Notes: generated by a model from the sequence alone, not told the origin. Positions 8,798 to 19,469 are shown, counted from the stretch's first letter. The stretch: 64,000 bases of DNA from Halomonas sp. (GCF_017515565.1 NZ_JAFWFN010000004.1:1-64000), one strand, 5' to 3'. A program made the numbers and translations.

Positions 8798-9229
8798 TCA
8801 GGCTAAGCGTAACCCTTGCTGGTCGCGCCATGCGGCCTCTAAAGCATCTTCTAAAGGCGCTTTTAAGTGTGCGGGTAGTGCATCTTGAGCGGCTTGCAGC
8901 GAATCAAAGGAGCGGTTGCGCAGCCAGCAGTACGCCCATGCGCAGGCTTCCGCTTCGCTTTGTGGGGTGGGGCGGGCGGGCATTTGGTTGAGTAGGAATA
9001 CGGCGGTACGTGGCGCCCAAAGAGGTATATCGCCGTGCTCATCTTGGCTCCACTGTTCAAGCGTCGCGCCGCTGGGTGTTGCGTCCGGGGTGCCCAGCTT
9101 TGCGACCCGTGCGGTTTCAGCCAGGATGAGCGCTAGCTGGTCGGCATCAGCCTGGCCAAGCGAGCGCCACTGCCGCAACAGCGCCGAAAGCCCAGCGCGC
9201 GTCTTGGTATAAAAGTCATCTTGCGGCAT
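8798..9229 (-). CDS. Conserved hypothetical protein, 143 aa
   Basis: A soluble, alanine- and tryptophan-rich protein, mostly helical, without recognisable domain, signal peptide or membrane segment. Its ORF is well kept between the convergent HNH-like gene (2-base gap) and the divergent patB-like gene (37 bases), and codon use resembles its neighbours, which argues for a real gene. No function can be proposed. Confidence 0.6.
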   Translation of the reverse strand: MPQDDFYTKTRAGLSALLRQWRSLGQADADQLALILAETARVAKLGTPDATPSGATLEQWSQDEHGDIPLWAPRTAVFLLNQMPARPTPQSEAEACAWAYCWLRNRSFDSLQAAQDALPAHLKAPLEDALEAAWRDQQGLRLA

Positions 9230-9266
9230 GCTCGGTATCTACTCCCATCAATAAGTGAGATTCGTT

Positions 9267-10430
9267 ATGGCGTTCGATTTTGCCACGCCCGTTGAGCGGC
9301 GCCACCCCGAAGGCGGTTATGCATCGCAAAAGTGGCACCGTTATGATGCTGAGGTACTGCCGCTATGGGTAGCTGATATGGATTTTCGCTCCCCACCGGC
9401 GGTGGTTGATGCCCTAAAAGCGCGGGTTGAGCACGGCGTTTACGGCTATGGCGAAGTTCCCGCTACGCTAACAGAAACCCTGTGCCAGTGGAGCGCGCGC
9501 CATTACGATTGGCCCATTGAAGCTGACTGGCAGTTGTGGCTGCCCGGGGTCGTGCCTGCGCTGCATTTTGCTGCCATGGCACTAACTCAGCCCGGTGAAG
9601 GCGTGCTTACCATTGCGCCCATCTACCCGCCGTTTTTGGCGGTTGCCGAACGTACGGGGCGGTTGGCGCAACAGGCGATGTTAGCCGAGCCAACGGCTGC
9701 TGGCGAGCCTTGGCAGCTTGATATTGACGCGCTTGAAGCCGCCATCACCCCGCAAACTCGGCTGCTGCTATGGTGTCATCCGCATAACCCCACCGGGCGT
9801 GTGTGGACGCCGCGTGAACTTGAGCAGTTAGCCGCTTTAGTCGAACGCCATGATTTATGGGTGGTCTCCGATGAGTTGCACTGTGATTTGCTGCTGGAGA
9901 AAGGTGCTCGTCACCAGCCCTTAGCGGCGATGTATCCTGAACTAGCCAAGCGCACTATCACGCTTTGGGCACCGTCGAAAACCTTCAACTTAGCCGGACT
10001 CACCAGCGCCTGCGCCGTTATTCCAGATGCCATGCTGCGCAAACGCTTTGCTGCGGCGACCAAAGGCTTTCTCCCGGACGGCAATGTACTTGGGCTTGTG
10101 GCGGCCGAGGCGGCCTACCGAGAAGGTGAGTCGTGGCGGCAGGGATTGTTAGACGTATTGCGTGATCACCGCACAGCGCTGGAGGCGCGAGTCGCATCAT
10201 GGCCTGGGGTGACGCTAAGCCCGCCTGAGTCCACTTATTTAGCGTGGCTGGATATGCGTCAAGCGGGGTTAGGTGATTCGCCTGCTAAAGCACTGCTTGA
10301 GCAGGTGGGTGTGGCTCTGTCCGATGGCGCTGCGTTTGGCTGCCCCGGGTTTGTGCGGCTTAACTTTGGCACCACCGCTTCCCAGCTGGAAGCGGCGTTA
10401 GCGCGCATGGATCGGCTGTTAAAAGCCTGA
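9267..10430 (+). CDS. patB: PatB/MalY-type PLP-dependent C-S lyase/aminotransferase
   Basis: A 387-residue fold-type I PLP enzyme of the MalY/PatB branch. Key parts are the N-terminal WVADMDF motif, WCHPHNPTGRVW (cofactor region), the VSDELHCDL segment whose Asp contacts the PLP nitrogen, and the Schiff-base lysine in APSKTFNLAGL. These enzymes cleave cystathionine and other C-S bonds in the cytosol. A GTG at 9255 is possible, but ATG 9267 with AAGTGAGA seven bases upstream is preferred. It ends exactly where the convergent cnoX stop begins. Confidence 0.88.
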   Translation: MAFDFATPVERRHPEGGYASQKWHRYDAEVLPLWVADMDFRSPPAVVDALKARVEHGVYGYGEVPATLTETLCQWSARHYDWPIEADWQLWLPGVVPALHFAAMALTQPGEGVLTIAPIYPPFLAVAERTGRLAQQAMLAEPTAAGEPWQLDIDALEAAITPQTRLLLWCHPHNPTGRVWTPRELEQLAALVERHDLWVVSDELHCDLLLEKGARHQPLAAMYPELAKRTITLWAPSKTFNLAGLTSACAVIPDAMLRKRFAAATKGFLPDGNVLGLVAAEAAYREGESWRQGLLDVLRDHRTALEARVASWPGVTLSPPESTYLAWLDMRQAGLGDSPAKALLEQVGVALSDGAAFGCPGFVRLNFGTTASQLEAALARMDRLLKA

Positions 10431-11375
10431 TTAGTAGAGCAGCGCGAACAGTTTTCGCCGATAGGTGACGGTAAGCGGGTGGTCGGCGCCAAGGGCATCA
10501 AATACCTGCAGCAACGTTTTGCGGGCCGCGTCGTCGTTATAGGCGCGGTCCTGCTTCATTAACGCCAGTAGTGCTTCCAGCCCTGCATCGTACTGGCCAT
10601 CCGCCACCTGCCGCAGCGCACGTTGGTACTGCGCTTCACTGTCGTGGCGACCATCTAGCGCAGCGACTTCTTCGCTGGAAAGCGCCTGCTCGCTAAACGC
10701 TATACTGGCGCGTACCCCGCGTGCGGGCGCTGCATCGCGCTCTTCAGGGGGTAGGTTGTCCAGCACGCTACGGGCATCATCACCACGCTTTTCAGCCACC
10801 AAGGCGCGGGCGAGGCCGATCTGATAGGCGTAGTGCTCCGGGTACTGGCTGACAAGGGATTGATAAATCTCCCGTGCGGCAGCGGCATCGCCGGCATTTA
10901 GCGCTTCTTCTGCTTGGTCTTCGGGGCTGGGTGGCGCATCGCCAGGCGCAGGGAAGTAACGGTTTAGCCACTCACGCACCTCTTTTTCTGGCAGCGCGCC
11001 CTGGAAGCCATCCACTAAGCCGCCTTGGCTAACCAGCTTTACATCGGGAACTGAACGCACGCCAAGCTGCCCGCCAATCTCTGGATTCGCCGCGATGTCT
11101 AACTTAGCCAACAAGAACGCGCCTGCGTACTCAACCGCTAGTTTATCCAGCACTGCAAGAAGGGTGCTGCAGGTGTTGTCGGTGGGGGAGTAGGCGCCTA
11201 GTAATACTGGCACCTGCATAGAAGCTTCCAGCACCTGCTGAATATTCGCCGCGTTTAACTCAATGATGACCTCTTCAGGGGTGACTGAAGGGCGCTCCGC
11301 GGCTGCTTCCGCATTATCGGTGTTGGCAGGCTCCGCAGTAAGCGGGTTGCCGGTACGGGGATCAATAATGGACAT
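10431..11375 (-). CDS. cnoX: Thioredoxin-fold TPR co-chaperone CnoX (YbbN)
   Basis: A 314-residue protein with an N-terminal thioredoxin domain (about 37-145) and C-terminal TPR-like helices (about 150-300), the CnoX/YbbN architecture. The active-site loop reads SPTDNTC, so only the second cysteine of the CxxC remains, as in E. coli CnoX (SxxC). The family acts as a holdase that protects proteins during oxidative stress and hands them to DnaK or GroEL in the cytosol. The gene is alone on the minus strand, facing patB end to end. Confidence 0.87.
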   Translation of the reverse strand: MSIIDPRTGNPLTAEPANTDNAEAAAERPSVTPEEVIIELNAANIQQVLEASMQVPVLLGAYSPTDNTCSTLLAVLDKLAVEYAGAFLLAKLDIAANPEIGGQLGVRSVPDVKLVSQGGLVDGFQGALPEKEVREWLNRYFPAPGDAPPSPEDQAEEALNAGDAAAAREIYQSLVSQYPEHYAYQIGLARALVAEKRGDDARSVLDNLPPEERDAAPARGVRASIAFSEQALSSEEVAALDGRHDSEAQYQRALRQVADGQYDAGLEALLALMKQDRAYNDDAARKTLLQVFDALGADHPLTVTYRRKLFALLY

Positions 11376-11608
11376 GGGTAAACTCTGCGTCGCATGAATA
11401 AAGGTTACAGGTGGATATGCAGGCAGCAGCGAGCGGATTCAAGGAAGCAGGCAGAAATAAACCCCGCTGCAGCGACGCGTAGCAAACCGATACGCTGTGT
11501 TTTTTTGACATGGCTCATGCTTTTGTCGAGTGACAACACGCCACAGTTGCACCCAGCTCTATTTGTACTAGCATATTCAAATAAGTTATTTAAATAGAGG
11601 TTTTTGTT

Positions 11609-12256
11609 ATGAATGGCCATGTTTATAACTGTGCTTACAAAAACGCGTTGGCGTTAGGGCCACCCTCCTTGTCACGTGGCTTAGTAGGGCTAGCAGCTTC
11701 ACTTGCCCTACTGGCCGGAGGTGTTGGCATGGTTAACGCAGATGATGCCCCTGCGTATAGAGAGACAAACCTAGGGTTATACGTGACGGCCCGAGAGGCA
11801 TTTGAGCTGCTGGAACAAAATGAAAGGGCACTGCTCATCGATGTGCGGGATCCGGTTGAAATCAAATTTACAGGGTTTGCTGAGCCTACTGATATCCACG
11901 TGCCCTGGGTGTTAGCAGACACCGCGCGGTTTGATAAAGAGGGCAGTACTTGGCCAATGGTGCGTAATACCGACTTTGAGGCTCAGGTGGCTGCTGCCCT
12001 TGAGGCGCATCGCGCCGATGCAGATACCCCGATTATCGTTATGTGTCGCTCAGGCGCGACGCGAAGCGCTCCCGCGGCTGATGCCATTGCCGAGATGGGG
12101 TTTTCAGATGTCTATTCTGTAAGTGACGGTTTTGAAGGCGGCACGCTTTCTGAAGGCGACTCTAAAGGTGTGCGGGCGCGGGATGGCTGGCGCAATTCGG
12201 GGTTGCCCTGGAGCTATGAAATTGACCCAGACGTTGCATGGTATGAATCACAGTAA
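11609..12256 (+). CDS. Secreted rhodanese-like sulfurtransferase
   Basis: A 215-residue protein with an N-terminal hydrophobic signal segment (about residues 22-45, ending near VNA) and one rhodanese domain (about 60-185). The active-site loop is CRSGATRS with the persulfide-carrying cysteine. It should act in the periplasm, moving sulfane sulfur or serving as a redox protein. Variable linkers such as WVLADTARFD distinguish it from single-domain cytosolic rhodaneses. The next gene, 50 bases on, encodes a secreted DsrE-like protein, so the pair is probably one sulfur-handling operon. The start ATG at 11609 follows AGAGG. Confidence 0.87.
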   Translation: MNGHVYNCAYKNALALGPPSLSRGLVGLAASLALLAGGVGMVNADDAPAYRETNLGLYVTAREAFELLEQNERALLIDVRDPVEIKFTGFAEPTDIHVPWVLADTARFDKEGSTWPMVRNTDFEAQVAAALEAHRADADTPIIVMCRSGATRSAPAADAIAEMGFSDVYSVSDGFEGGTLSEGDSKGVRARDGWRNSGLPWSYEIDPDVAWYESQ

Positions 12257-12306
12257 CGACAACGCGTTAAAGCACGCTTTTTTATGATCAATGAGAGGAA
12301 GAGACG

Positions 12307-12765
12307 ATGCGTAAGCTGACATTTATAGCAGGCTCACTGGCGCTGGCATTACCGGCATTGGCAGTAGCAGATCATCATGGTGAGCAGAGTGATCAGGCAC
12401 TGATGGTGCTGACCAGTGACGCCGTGCAAACACAAACGATGGCGATGATTTTAGGCAATGCCATGCGTCAACAGGGCACTGACTTACACATTCTTCTATG
12501 CGATGCTGCTGGCGATTTGGCTGTAGAAGGTTTCGCCAGTGAAGAGGCGGTAAAGACCCCGCCAAGCAACCCCGCTGGAGAGGTTAAGCCAGAAGGTATG
12601 CTGCAAATGTTGATGGGCGAAGGGGTGAGTGTGGACGTATGCGCCATCTATTTACCGAACACCGATTACACCCAAGAGGAGCTGCTTGATGGGGTGGGCG
12701 TTGCCGCGCCGGGCGAAATCGCAGAGATGATGCGTGACCCTGCTATTCCGGTGTATAGCTTCTAA
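12307..12765 (+). CDS. Secreted DsrE/DsrF-like protein
   Basis: A 152-residue protein with a clear signal peptide (residues 1-22, cleaved near AVA-DH) and a DsrE-like sulfur-relay fold. Two cysteines are placed as in the family: one after the second strand (LLCDAAGD) and one in VDVCAIYLPN. Its position 50 bases after a secreted rhodanese suggests that the two proteins exchange sulfur in the periplasm; this is inference. GAGAGGAAGAG-type purine-rich sequence precedes the ATG. Confidence 0.82.
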   Translation: MRKLTFIAGSLALALPALAVADHHGEQSDQALMVLTSDAVQTQTMAMILGNAMRQQGTDLHILLCDAAGDLAVEGFASEEAVKTPPSNPAGEVKPEGMLQMLMGEGVSVDVCAIYLPNTDYTQEELLDGVGVAAPGEIAEMMRDPAIPVYSF

Positions 12766-13008
12766 AAGGTATTGACAGTTGCTAGTAAGGCCGCTTTGCG
12801 CGTGATAGACTATGCCATCCTCTCAGACAAGACCCGTGAACGGGCAGCCTTTAGACTGCTCGTTACACTATTTGGAAGCGCTTAAAATCCTTTCAAATCA
12901 ATTGGTTGTTACGGAAACGTCGCGCTGTGGCAAATGCCTGGCCGACAAATACATAGTTAATCCGTTGCCGTTTATTGGCGGCAACCTTTATTCTCCAAGG
13001 AGATACCT

Positions 13009-13275
13009 GTGGCGAACAGCAAGCAAGCACGCAAGCGCGCCCGCCAGGCCGAGACTCGTCGCGTCCTGAAAGCCAGCCAGCGCAGTATGGTCCGCACCTA
13101 CATCAAGCGTGTGATCAAGGCGATCAACACCGGCGACCATGGCAAAGCAATGGAAGAGTTCAAAGTCATGCAGCCGGTTGTTGACCGTATCGCTGACAAA
13201 GACGTTCTTTCTAAAAAGAAAGCAGCACGTCTGAAAAGTCGCTTGAACAAGCGCATTAAGGCTCTGGCGGCGTAA
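13009..13275 (+). CDS. rpsT: 30S ribosomal protein S20
   Basis: An 88-residue, very basic protein starting MANSKQARKRARQAE, the S20 signature. It binds 16S rRNA in the small subunit. The start codon is GTG, preceded by AAGGAGA; S20 genes often use non-ATG starts (UUG in E. coli), where this assists autoregulation of translation. It is monocistronic with its own terminator and is followed by murJ, a common order in gammaproteobacteria. Confidence 0.97.
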   Translation: MANSKQARKRARQAETRRVLKASQRSMVRTYIKRVIKAINTGDHGKAMEEFKVMQPVVDRIADKDVLSKKKAARLKSRLNKRIKALAA

Positions 13276-13292
13276 GTCGGCAGACGCCCTAT

Positions 13293-13319
13293 AAAAAACC
13301 GGCTGAGGCCGGTTTTTTT
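13293..13319 (+). terminator. rpsT rho-independent terminator
   Basis: The arms AAAAAACCGGC and GCCGGTTTTTT flank a four-base loop, followed by T residues. It begins 18 bases after the rpsT stop. The A/T flanks would also allow it to work in the opposite direction. Confidence 0.92.
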
Positions 13320-13368
13320 GTGTCTAAAACACCGCCCAAGGCAACCTTGTGTCTCTATGGATTGAGTG

Positions 13369-14946
13369 ATGACCGCTAACACGCCACCCCAAGCTAACAT
13401 GCCTCCCCAGCGCCGCGGGCTAATGCGCTCGGGGTTAGTGGTTAGCGCCATGACGATGCTCTCGCGGGTGATGGGCTTGGTGCGTGATGTGGTGGTAGCC
13501 ACCTTTCTAGGCGCGGGAAACGGTGCTGATGCGTTTTTTGTGGCGTTTAAGATTCCCAATTTCTTGCGCCGCCTGTTTGCCGAAGGGGCATTTAACCAAG
13601 CCTTTGTGCCGGTGCTTTCCGAGTACTCCACCCAGCGCAGTAAGCAGGAGATCCGCGAGCTGCTAAATGCGGTGGCGGGCAGTTTAACGGCCATGCTGGC
13701 GCTGATAACCGCCTTTGCGATGTTAGCAGCGCCTTGGCTGGTGTGGGTGTTTGCCCCTGGCTTTGGCCGCGACCCAGAAAAGTTGGCGATGACCGCCGAT
13801 ATGCTGCGCCTGACGTTTCCTTATTTACTACTTATCTCGTTAACGGCGTTCTCGGGAAGTGTGCTTAATACCTGGAATCGCTTTGCGGTGCCTGCCTTTA
13901 CTCCGGTGCTGCTCAACCTTTCGTTGATTGGCGCAGCACTGTTTTTAATGCCGCTGATGGAAGAGCCCGCCATGGCGCTGGCTTGGGGGGTGCTCATCGC
14001 AGGTGCTGCTCAGTTGGCGTTTCAGGTGCCGTTTTTGCTCCGGTTGGGGCTATTGCCTACGCCATGGCCCAATTTTGCCCATGATGGTGTGAAGCGTATT
14101 TTAAAGCTTATGGCTCCCGCGCTGTTTGGCGTTTCGGTGTCGCAGATTAATCTACTGCTAGATACTGTTTTGGCGTCGTTGCTGGTGGCGGGTAGCGTGT
14201 CCTGGCTCTACTACTCGGATAGGCTGGTTGAGCTGCCGCTGGGAGTGTTCGGTGTGGCGATTGGCACGATTATTTTGCCAGCGCTCTCTAAGCGCCACGC
14301 GGATAAATCCACCGAACACTTCTCGGCGATGCTGGACTGGGCCATTCGGGTGGTGCTGCTGCTGGGCATGCCTGCCGCCTTGGCGCTGGCCGTATTAGCC
14401 GAGCCTTTTTTGATTACTCTGTTCCACTATGGGGCGATGACCGACCACGATATTCAAATGGCCGCCATGAGCCTGCGGGCCTACGCCTTTGGGCTGGTGG
14501 CCTTTATGCTAATTAAGGTATTAGCGCCGGGCTTTTTTGCCCGTCAGGATACGAAAACCCCGGTAAAGGTAGGCATTATAGCCATGGTAGCCAACATGGT
14601 ATTTAACCTGATACTGGTTTGGCCATTAGCTCACGCCGGCTTGGCCCTGGCGACAGCGCTGTCGGCGTTTTTAAACGCCGGCATGTTGGGTTACTTGCTC
14701 TACCGCCAAAAGGTGCTTGTCTTCCAGCCGGGGTGGGGGCGTTACGCAGTTCAACTGGTAGGCGGTAGCGCACTGATGAGTATTGCGCTTTATCTTGCCG
14801 CCCCCGATTGGCAGGCTTGGCTTGATTTTGAACTGTGGCAGCGAATTCGCTGGGTGGCGGGGTTAGTGGTTCTCGGGGGCGGGCTTTATTTTGTATGGCT
14901 GACAGCGCTTGGCCTGCGCCTGCGTCACTTTAAGATGAATAGCTAA
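13369..14946 (+). CDS. murJ: Lipid II flippase MurJ
   Basis: A 525-residue polytopic membrane protein of the MVF/MATE superfamily with about 14 membrane helices. The N-terminal SGLVVSAMTMLSRVMGLVRD segment and the DAFFVAFKIPNFLRRLFAEG region are MurJ hallmarks, including conserved charged residues in the first helices. It flips the peptidoglycan precursor lipid II across the inner membrane and is essential. GTG 13366 or ATG 13369 could start it; ATG is listed. It is the usual neighbour of rpsT and ribF. Confidence 0.96.
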   Translation: MTANTPPQANMPPQRRGLMRSGLVVSAMTMLSRVMGLVRDVVVATFLGAGNGADAFFVAFKIPNFLRRLFAEGAFNQAFVPVLSEYSTQRSKQEIRELLNAVAGSLTAMLALITAFAMLAAPWLVWVFAPGFGRDPEKLAMTADMLRLTFPYLLLISLTAFSGSVLNTWNRFAVPAFTPVLLNLSLIGAALFLMPLMEEPAMALAWGVLIAGAAQLAFQVPFLLRLGLLPTPWPNFAHDGVKRILKLMAPALFGVSVSQINLLLDTVLASLLVAGSVSWLYYSDRLVELPLGVFGVAIGTIILPALSKRHADKSTEHFSAMLDWAIRVVLLLGMPAALALAVLAEPFLITLFHYGAMTDHDIQMAAMSLRAYAFGLVAFMLIKVLAPGFFARQDTKTPVKVGIIAMVANMVFNLILVWPLAHAGLALATALSAFLNAGMLGYLLYRQKVLVFQPGWGRYAVQLVGGSALMSIALYLAAPDWQAWLDFELWQRIRWVAGLVVLGGGLYFVWLTALGLRLRHFKMNS

Positions 14947-15066
14947 TGCGAAAAAATGAGTGGTTAGGATGAGAGCGTAGGTAATCTTCGCCTGCACCTA
15001 ATCAGCGCCTTCGTTATAATCAAACGCTTTTAAACGGCAAACGCTTTTAAAACGGCAAGAGGTGCC

Positions 15067-16104
15067 ATGCGCGTCATTAGAGGACTGCACAATCTGACAG
15101 CGGCTCAACGTGGCTGCGTTGCAACTATCGGTAATTTCGATGGGGTGCATCGCGGCCATCAGGCGATCCTGGAGCAGTGTCGCGAGCATGCCGCACGCCT
15201 GAATGTGCCGCTCACTGTTGTGGTGTTTGAGCCTCAGCCGCGGGAGTTCTTTGCCGGAGACCAAGCCCCGCCGCGGCTCACTCGCCTGCGTGAGAAAGTA
15301 CGCTTACTGCGTGACCACGGCGCCGAACAGGTGTTGTGTTTGCCGTTTAACGATACGCTGCGCAGCCTAACCGGACGTGAGTTTATCGATCAGGTGCTGA
15401 TTGAAGGCTTAGGGGTTAAGCACTTAGTTGTCGGCGACGACTTCCGTTTTGGCTGTGACCGCAAAGGCGATTTCAACCTGCTTGAAACGGTCGGGCAAAT
15501 TGCAGGGTTTGGCGTTGAGCATACACGCACCTTTAAAGTCGATGACGATCGGGTATCCAGCACGCGGGTACGTACCTTGCTGGCAAGCGGTAATTTTGAT
15601 GCGGTTGCGCGCCTGCTAGGCAGGCCTTATTCGCTGCATGGTCGTGTGGTACGCGACCAGCAGTTGGGGCGCACCATTGGCGTGCCCACCGCTAACCTGC
15701 CGCTGATGCCTCAGCCGTTAACGCTGCGTGGCGTGTTTGCTGTGGTGGCCGAGCTGGCGAATGGGCAGCGCTACCCCGCGGTGGCGAATGTCGGGTTTAG
15801 ACCGACGGTGGGGTCTGAACGGCCCACGCTGGAAGTGCATCTGTTGGACTACTCTGGCGACCTTTACGGCCAGCGGTTGACGGTTTACCCCTGTGCAAAG
15901 TTACGTGGGGAAGCGAAATTTGACAGTTTTGACGCGCTAAAAACGCAAATTGAACACGATCAGGCCAGAGCGCGCCGCTATTTTGCGGCAGCGGATGCTG
16001 GTTGCATGAATTCTCTTCCGCTGGCCTCGGCCCCGCTTGGGCGTGAGACCGCTTCTTCTGATTTCTCTTCGGCGGATGACCCCGCCGATGCTAACGACGG
16101 CTGA
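15067..16104 (+). CDS. ribF: Bifunctional riboflavin kinase/FAD synthetase
   Basis: A 345-residue protein with an N-terminal FAD synthetase (nucleotidyltransferase) domain, visible as [11 protein letters not shown] near residues 22-32, and a C-terminal riboflavin kinase domain with [11 protein letters not shown] near residue 200. It converts riboflavin to FMN and then FAD. The tail after about residue 310 is longer than usual and low in complexity. The stop lies seven bases before the ileS ATG, so the two are probably coupled in a ribF-ileS-lspA-fkpB-ispH transcript. Confidence 0.96.
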   Translation: MRVIRGLHNLTAAQRGCVATIGNFDGVHRGHQAILEQCREHAARLNVPLTVVVFEPQPREFFAGDQAPPRLTRLREKVRLLRDHGAEQVLCLPFNDTLRSLTGREFIDQVLIEGLGVKHLVVGDDFRFGCDRKGDFNLLETVGQIAGFGVEHTRTFKVDDDRVSSTRVRTLLASGNFDAVARLLGRPYSLHGRVVRDQQLGRTIGVPTANLPLMPQPLTLRGVFAVVAELANGQRYPAVANVGFRPTVGSERPTLEVHLLDYSGDLYGQRLTVYPCAKLRGEAKFDSFDALKTQIEHDQARARRYFAAADAGCMNSLPLASAPLGRETASSDFSSADDPADANDG

Positions 16105-16111
16105 CCGGACT

Positions 16112-18943
16112 ATGGATTATAAGCACACGCTAAACTTGCCAGAAACCGACTTTCCCATGCGCGGCATGCTGCCAAAGCAGGAGCCAGGGCGCGTTTCAAA
16201 ATGGCAGGATATGGACCTGTATCAGCGCCTGCGCGACACCCGGGCGGGCGCGCCGCTGTTTGTTCTGCACGATGGCCCTCCTTACGCCAACGGCAGCATT
16301 CATATCGGTCACGCCGTTAATAAAATCCTTAAAGACATTATTGTTAAATCCAAGAACCTAGCAGGCTTCGACGCACCCTATGTGCCGGGCTGGGATTGCC
16401 ACGGCCTGCCCATTGAGCACAAGGTGGAAACCACCCACGGTAAACACTTGGCTGCTGATAAAGCCCGCGAGCTGTGCCGTGAGTACGCCGGTGCGCAGAT
16501 CGAAACCCAGCTAGCTGACTTTGTGCGCCTGGGCATTATCGGTGACTGGCATCATCCGTATCGCTCGATGGATTACGCCAACGAAGCAGGCGAAATCCGT
16601 GCGCTGGCGGATATGGTCGATGCGGGCTACGTGTTCAAAGGCTTAAAGCCGGTTAATTGGTGCTTTGATTGCGGCTCGGCCCTGGCAGAAGCGGAAGTCG
16701 AATACGCTGATAAAAAATCTGACGCTATCGACGTGGCGTTTCCGGTAGAAGATGCCGACAAGCTAGCGGCGGCCTTTGGCCTAAGCGAATTGCCCAAGCC
16801 TGCGGCAGTGGTAATCTGGACCACTACGCCCTGGACAATTCCTGCCAACCAGGCGCTGAACGTTCACCCTGAGTTTACCTACGCGCTGGTGGATACCGGT
16901 GAACGCCTGCTGCTGCTCGCAGAAGAGCTGGTGGAAAGCTGTTTAGAGCGTTTTGGGCTGGTCGGTAGCGTCATCGCCACTGCTCAAGGTAAGGCGCTGG
17001 ATCTGATTAATTTCCGTCACCCGTTCTACGATCGTCTTTCGCCGGTGTATCTGGCGGATTACGTGGAGTCGGAAGTAGGCAGCACGGGCATCGTTCACTC
17101 CGCGCCGTCCTACGGTATGGATGACTTTATCACCTGTCGTGAGCATGGCATGAGCTTTGACGACATGCTCAACCCCGTGCAGGGCAACGGTGTCTACGCT
17201 GATGACCTGCCGTTCTTCGGCGGCCAGATGATTTGGAAGGCCAACCCGCATATCGTCGAGAAGCTGCGTGACGTTAACGCGCTGATGGCGCATACGCCTA
17301 TCAAGCACAGCTATATGCACTGCTGGCGCCATAAATCACCGGTGATTTACCGTGCTACCGCCCAGTGGTTTGTGGGCATGGATATCAAAGGTAAAGACGG
17401 CAAAACCCTGCGCGAACGGGCATTGGAAGGCATTGAAGCCACCGAATTTACCCCTGCATGGGGGCAGGCGCGCTTGCATAGCATGATCGCCAATCGCCCG
17501 GATTGGTGTATCTCTCGCCAGCGTAACTGGGGTGTGCCGATTCCGTTCTTCCTGCATAAGCAAACCGGCGAGCTGCACCCCAATACAGTTGAACTGATGG
17601 AAGAGGCGGCCAAGCGCGTAGAGCAAGATGGCATTGAGGCGTGGTTTAAACTCGACCCTGCTGAGCTATTAGGTGCTGAAGCGGCTGAGTACGATAAAGT
17701 CACCGATACCTTGGATGTCTGGTTTGACTCCGGCACCACGCACCGTCACGTACTGCGCGGCTCGCACCCCCATGGCCATGAAAGCGGCCCGCGTGCTGAC
17801 CTGTACCTGGAAGGTTCGGATCAGCACCGTGGCTGGTTCCATTCGTCGCTGTTAACCGGCGCGGCGATTGACGGCCATGCGCCGTACCGTCAGCTGCTGA
17901 CCCACGGCTTCACGGTCGATGCCCAGGGCCGCAAGATGTCGAAATCCATCGGCAATGTGGTTGCACCGCAAACCGTAATGGATAAGCTAGGTGCAGACAT
18001 TCTGCGCCTGTGGACCGCCTCGACCGACTACTCCGGTGAGATGGCAGTGTCTGATGAAATCTTGAAACGCACCGCCGATGTGTACCGCCGCATCCGTAAC
18101 ACCGCGCGCTTCTTGCTTTCTAACCTGAACGGTTTTGATCCTGCAAAAGATCAAGTGGCCTTTGGCGATATGCTGGCGTTGGATCAGTGGGTAGTCGACC
18201 GCGCGGCACAGCTGCAAGGGCGCATCGAAAAAGCCTATGAAGAGTACCGTTTCCTGGATGTATATCAGCAGGTTCATGGCTTCTGCGCACGGGAACTGGG
18301 TGGCTTCTACCTGGATGTCATCAAAGACCGCCAGTACACCACCCAAACGGATTCGCTGGCCCGCCGCAGCGCACAAACCGCGCTTTATCATGTGGTTGAA
18401 GCGCTAAGCCGCTGGGTTGCACCGATTCTGTCGTTCACCGCCGAAGAGATTTACGAGCACATCCCCGGCGAGCGTGGCGACAGCGTTCTGCTGGAAACCT
18501 ACTACACCGGTCTTGGAACCTTAGATGATAGTGCTGAGTTAGGCCGTGCTTTCTGGGAGCAAGTGCTGGAAGTGAAGCACTCGGTGAACAAGTGCCTGGA
18601 AGATGCCCGTAATGCCAAAGTCATCAAAGGTAGCCTAGCGGCGGAAGTCACGCTTTACGTCAGCGATGAACTGAACGCCACGCTTGCCAAGCTAGGCGAC
18701 GAGCTGCGTTTCGTTATGCTCACCAGTGAAGTACATCTAGCACCGCTAGCGGACGCGGCCAACGCTGAAAGCACTGAGCTTGAAGGTTTGAAAGTGGCGG
18801 TCAGCGGAAGTGAACACCAGAAGTGCGAGCGCTGTTGGCACCACCGTGCCGATGTAGGCACTCATGCTGAGCACCCGGATCTGTGTGGTCGCTGTATCAG
18901 CAACCTGCCCGAAGGCAGCGGTGAGATTCGCTACTATGCCTAG
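16112..18943 (+). CDS. ileS: Isoleucyl-tRNA synthetase
   Basis: A 943-residue class I aminoacyl-tRNA synthetase. It carries the HIGH motif ([10 protein letters not shown], about residue 60), an editing CP1 domain, the KMSKS motif ([10 protein letters not shown], about residue 610) and a C-terminal zinc finger with CERCWHH and CGRCISNL. It charges tRNA-Ile and edits valine. An in-frame region upstream to 16037 overlaps ribF, but [18 protein letters not shown] is the family N-terminus, so 16112 is chosen. It overlaps lspA by eight bases if lspA starts at 18936. Confidence 0.97.
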   Translation: MDYKHTLNLPETDFPMRGMLPKQEPGRVSKWQDMDLYQRLRDTRAGAPLFVLHDGPPYANGSIHIGHAVNKILKDIIVKSKNLAGFDAPYVPGWDCHGLPIEHKVETTHGKHLAADKARELCREYAGAQIETQLADFVRLGIIGDWHHPYRSMDYANEAGEIRALADMVDAGYVFKGLKPVNWCFDCGSALAEAEVEYADKKSDAIDVAFPVEDADKLAAAFGLSELPKPAAVVIWTTTPWTIPANQALNVHPEFTYALVDTGERLLLLAEELVESCLERFGLVGSVIATAQGKALDLINFRHPFYDRLSPVYLADYVESEVGSTGIVHSAPSYGMDDFITCREHGMSFDDMLNPVQGNGVYADDLPFFGGQMIWKANPHIVEKLRDVNALMAHTPIKHSYMHCWRHKSPVIYRATAQWFVGMDIKGKDGKTLRERALEGIEATEFTPAWGQARLHSMIANRPDWCISRQRNWGVPIPFFLHKQTGELHPNTVELMEEAAKRVEQDGIEAWFKLDPAELLGAEAAEYDKVTDTLDVWFDSGTTHRHVLRGSHPHGHESGPRADLYLEGSDQHRGWFHSSLLTGAAIDGHAPYRQLLTHGFTVDAQGRKMSKSIGNVVAPQTVMDKLGADILRLWTASTDYSGEMAVSDEILKRTADVYRRIRNTARFLLSNLNGFDPAKDQVAFGDMLALDQWVVDRAAQLQGRIEKAYEEYRFLDVYQQVHGFCARELGGFYLDVIKDRQYTTQTDSLARRSAQTALYHVVEALSRWVAPILSFTAEEIYEHIPGERGDSVLLETYYTGLGTLDDSAELGRAFWEQVLEVKHSVNKCLEDARNAKVIKGSLAAEVTLYVSDELNATLAKLGDELRFVMLTSEVHLAPLADAANAESTELEGLKVAVSGSEHQKCERCWHHRADVGTHAEHPDLCGRCISNLPEGSGEIRYYA

Positions 18944-19469
18944 TGCCGCATCAACGATGAACGATCAACACCAGCGGCCGCCCATGGGGCGCCCGCTGCG
19001 CTGGCTGTGGCTAGCGGTGGTGGTTGTCGTGTTGGACTTACTGACTAAATACACGGCCAGCCATTTTTTGAACTACGCCCAGCCGGTGGAAGTGCTGCCG
19101 TTTTTCAACCTGACGCTGCTGCACAACCCAGGTGCTGCGTTTAGCTTCTTGGCAGACCACCCCGGCTGGCAGCGCTGGTTTTTTGCCACTGTTGCCGTAG
19201 GTGCCAGCATTGGTTTGACCATCTGGCTTTCCCGCCTGAAGGCTGACGAAAAACTGCTGGCAATTGCGCTCCCGCTAATTATTGGCGGTGCTCTGGGTAA
19301 CCTCTATGACCGCTTAGTGCACGGCTACGTGGTGGACTTTTTATCGTTCCACGCTGCTGGCTGGTATTACCCTGCCTTTAATGTGGCGGATATCGGTATT
19401 ACGCTGGGGGCGATAGGGTTAATTTGGGAGTCGGTAATGGGTGACCGGCGCCGCAAAAAGGCGGCGTAA
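18936..19469 (+). CDS. lspA: Lipoprotein signal peptidase (signal peptidase II)
   Basis: A 177-residue inner-membrane aspartic protease with four membrane helices. The catalytic motifs are NPGAAFS-FL around residue 70 with the preceding LD (VLDLLTK), and FNVADIGI near residue 148, supplying the two catalytic aspartates. It removes signal peptides from prolipoproteins. The start at 18936 overlaps ileS and follows GGTGAG; ATG 18957 (170 aa) is the alternative. It lies in the conserved ileS-lspA-fkpB-ispH order. Confidence 0.95.
   Translation: MPSAASTMNDQHQRPPMGRPLRWLWLAVVVVVLDLLTKYTASHFLNYAQPVEVLPFFNLTLLHNPGAAFSFLADHPGWQRWFFATVAVGASIGLTIWLSRLKADEKLLAIALPLIIGGALGNLYDRLVHGYVVDFLSFHAAGWYYPAFNVADIGITLGAIGLIWESVMGDRRRKKAA

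Noticed and set aside
11394-11620. Overlapping short frames on both strands between cnoX and the rhodanese gene
   Set aside because: Both lack a ribosome-binding site and known similarity; the region is more likely promoter DNA.
12766-13008. Possible sigma70 promoter with TTGACA at 12772 before rpsT
   Set aside because: No -10 hexamer at 16-18 bases follows, so the promoter could not be assigned.
12812-13069. Open frame of 85 codons overlapping the rpsT start
   Set aside because: It is out of frame with rpsT and has no recognisable product.
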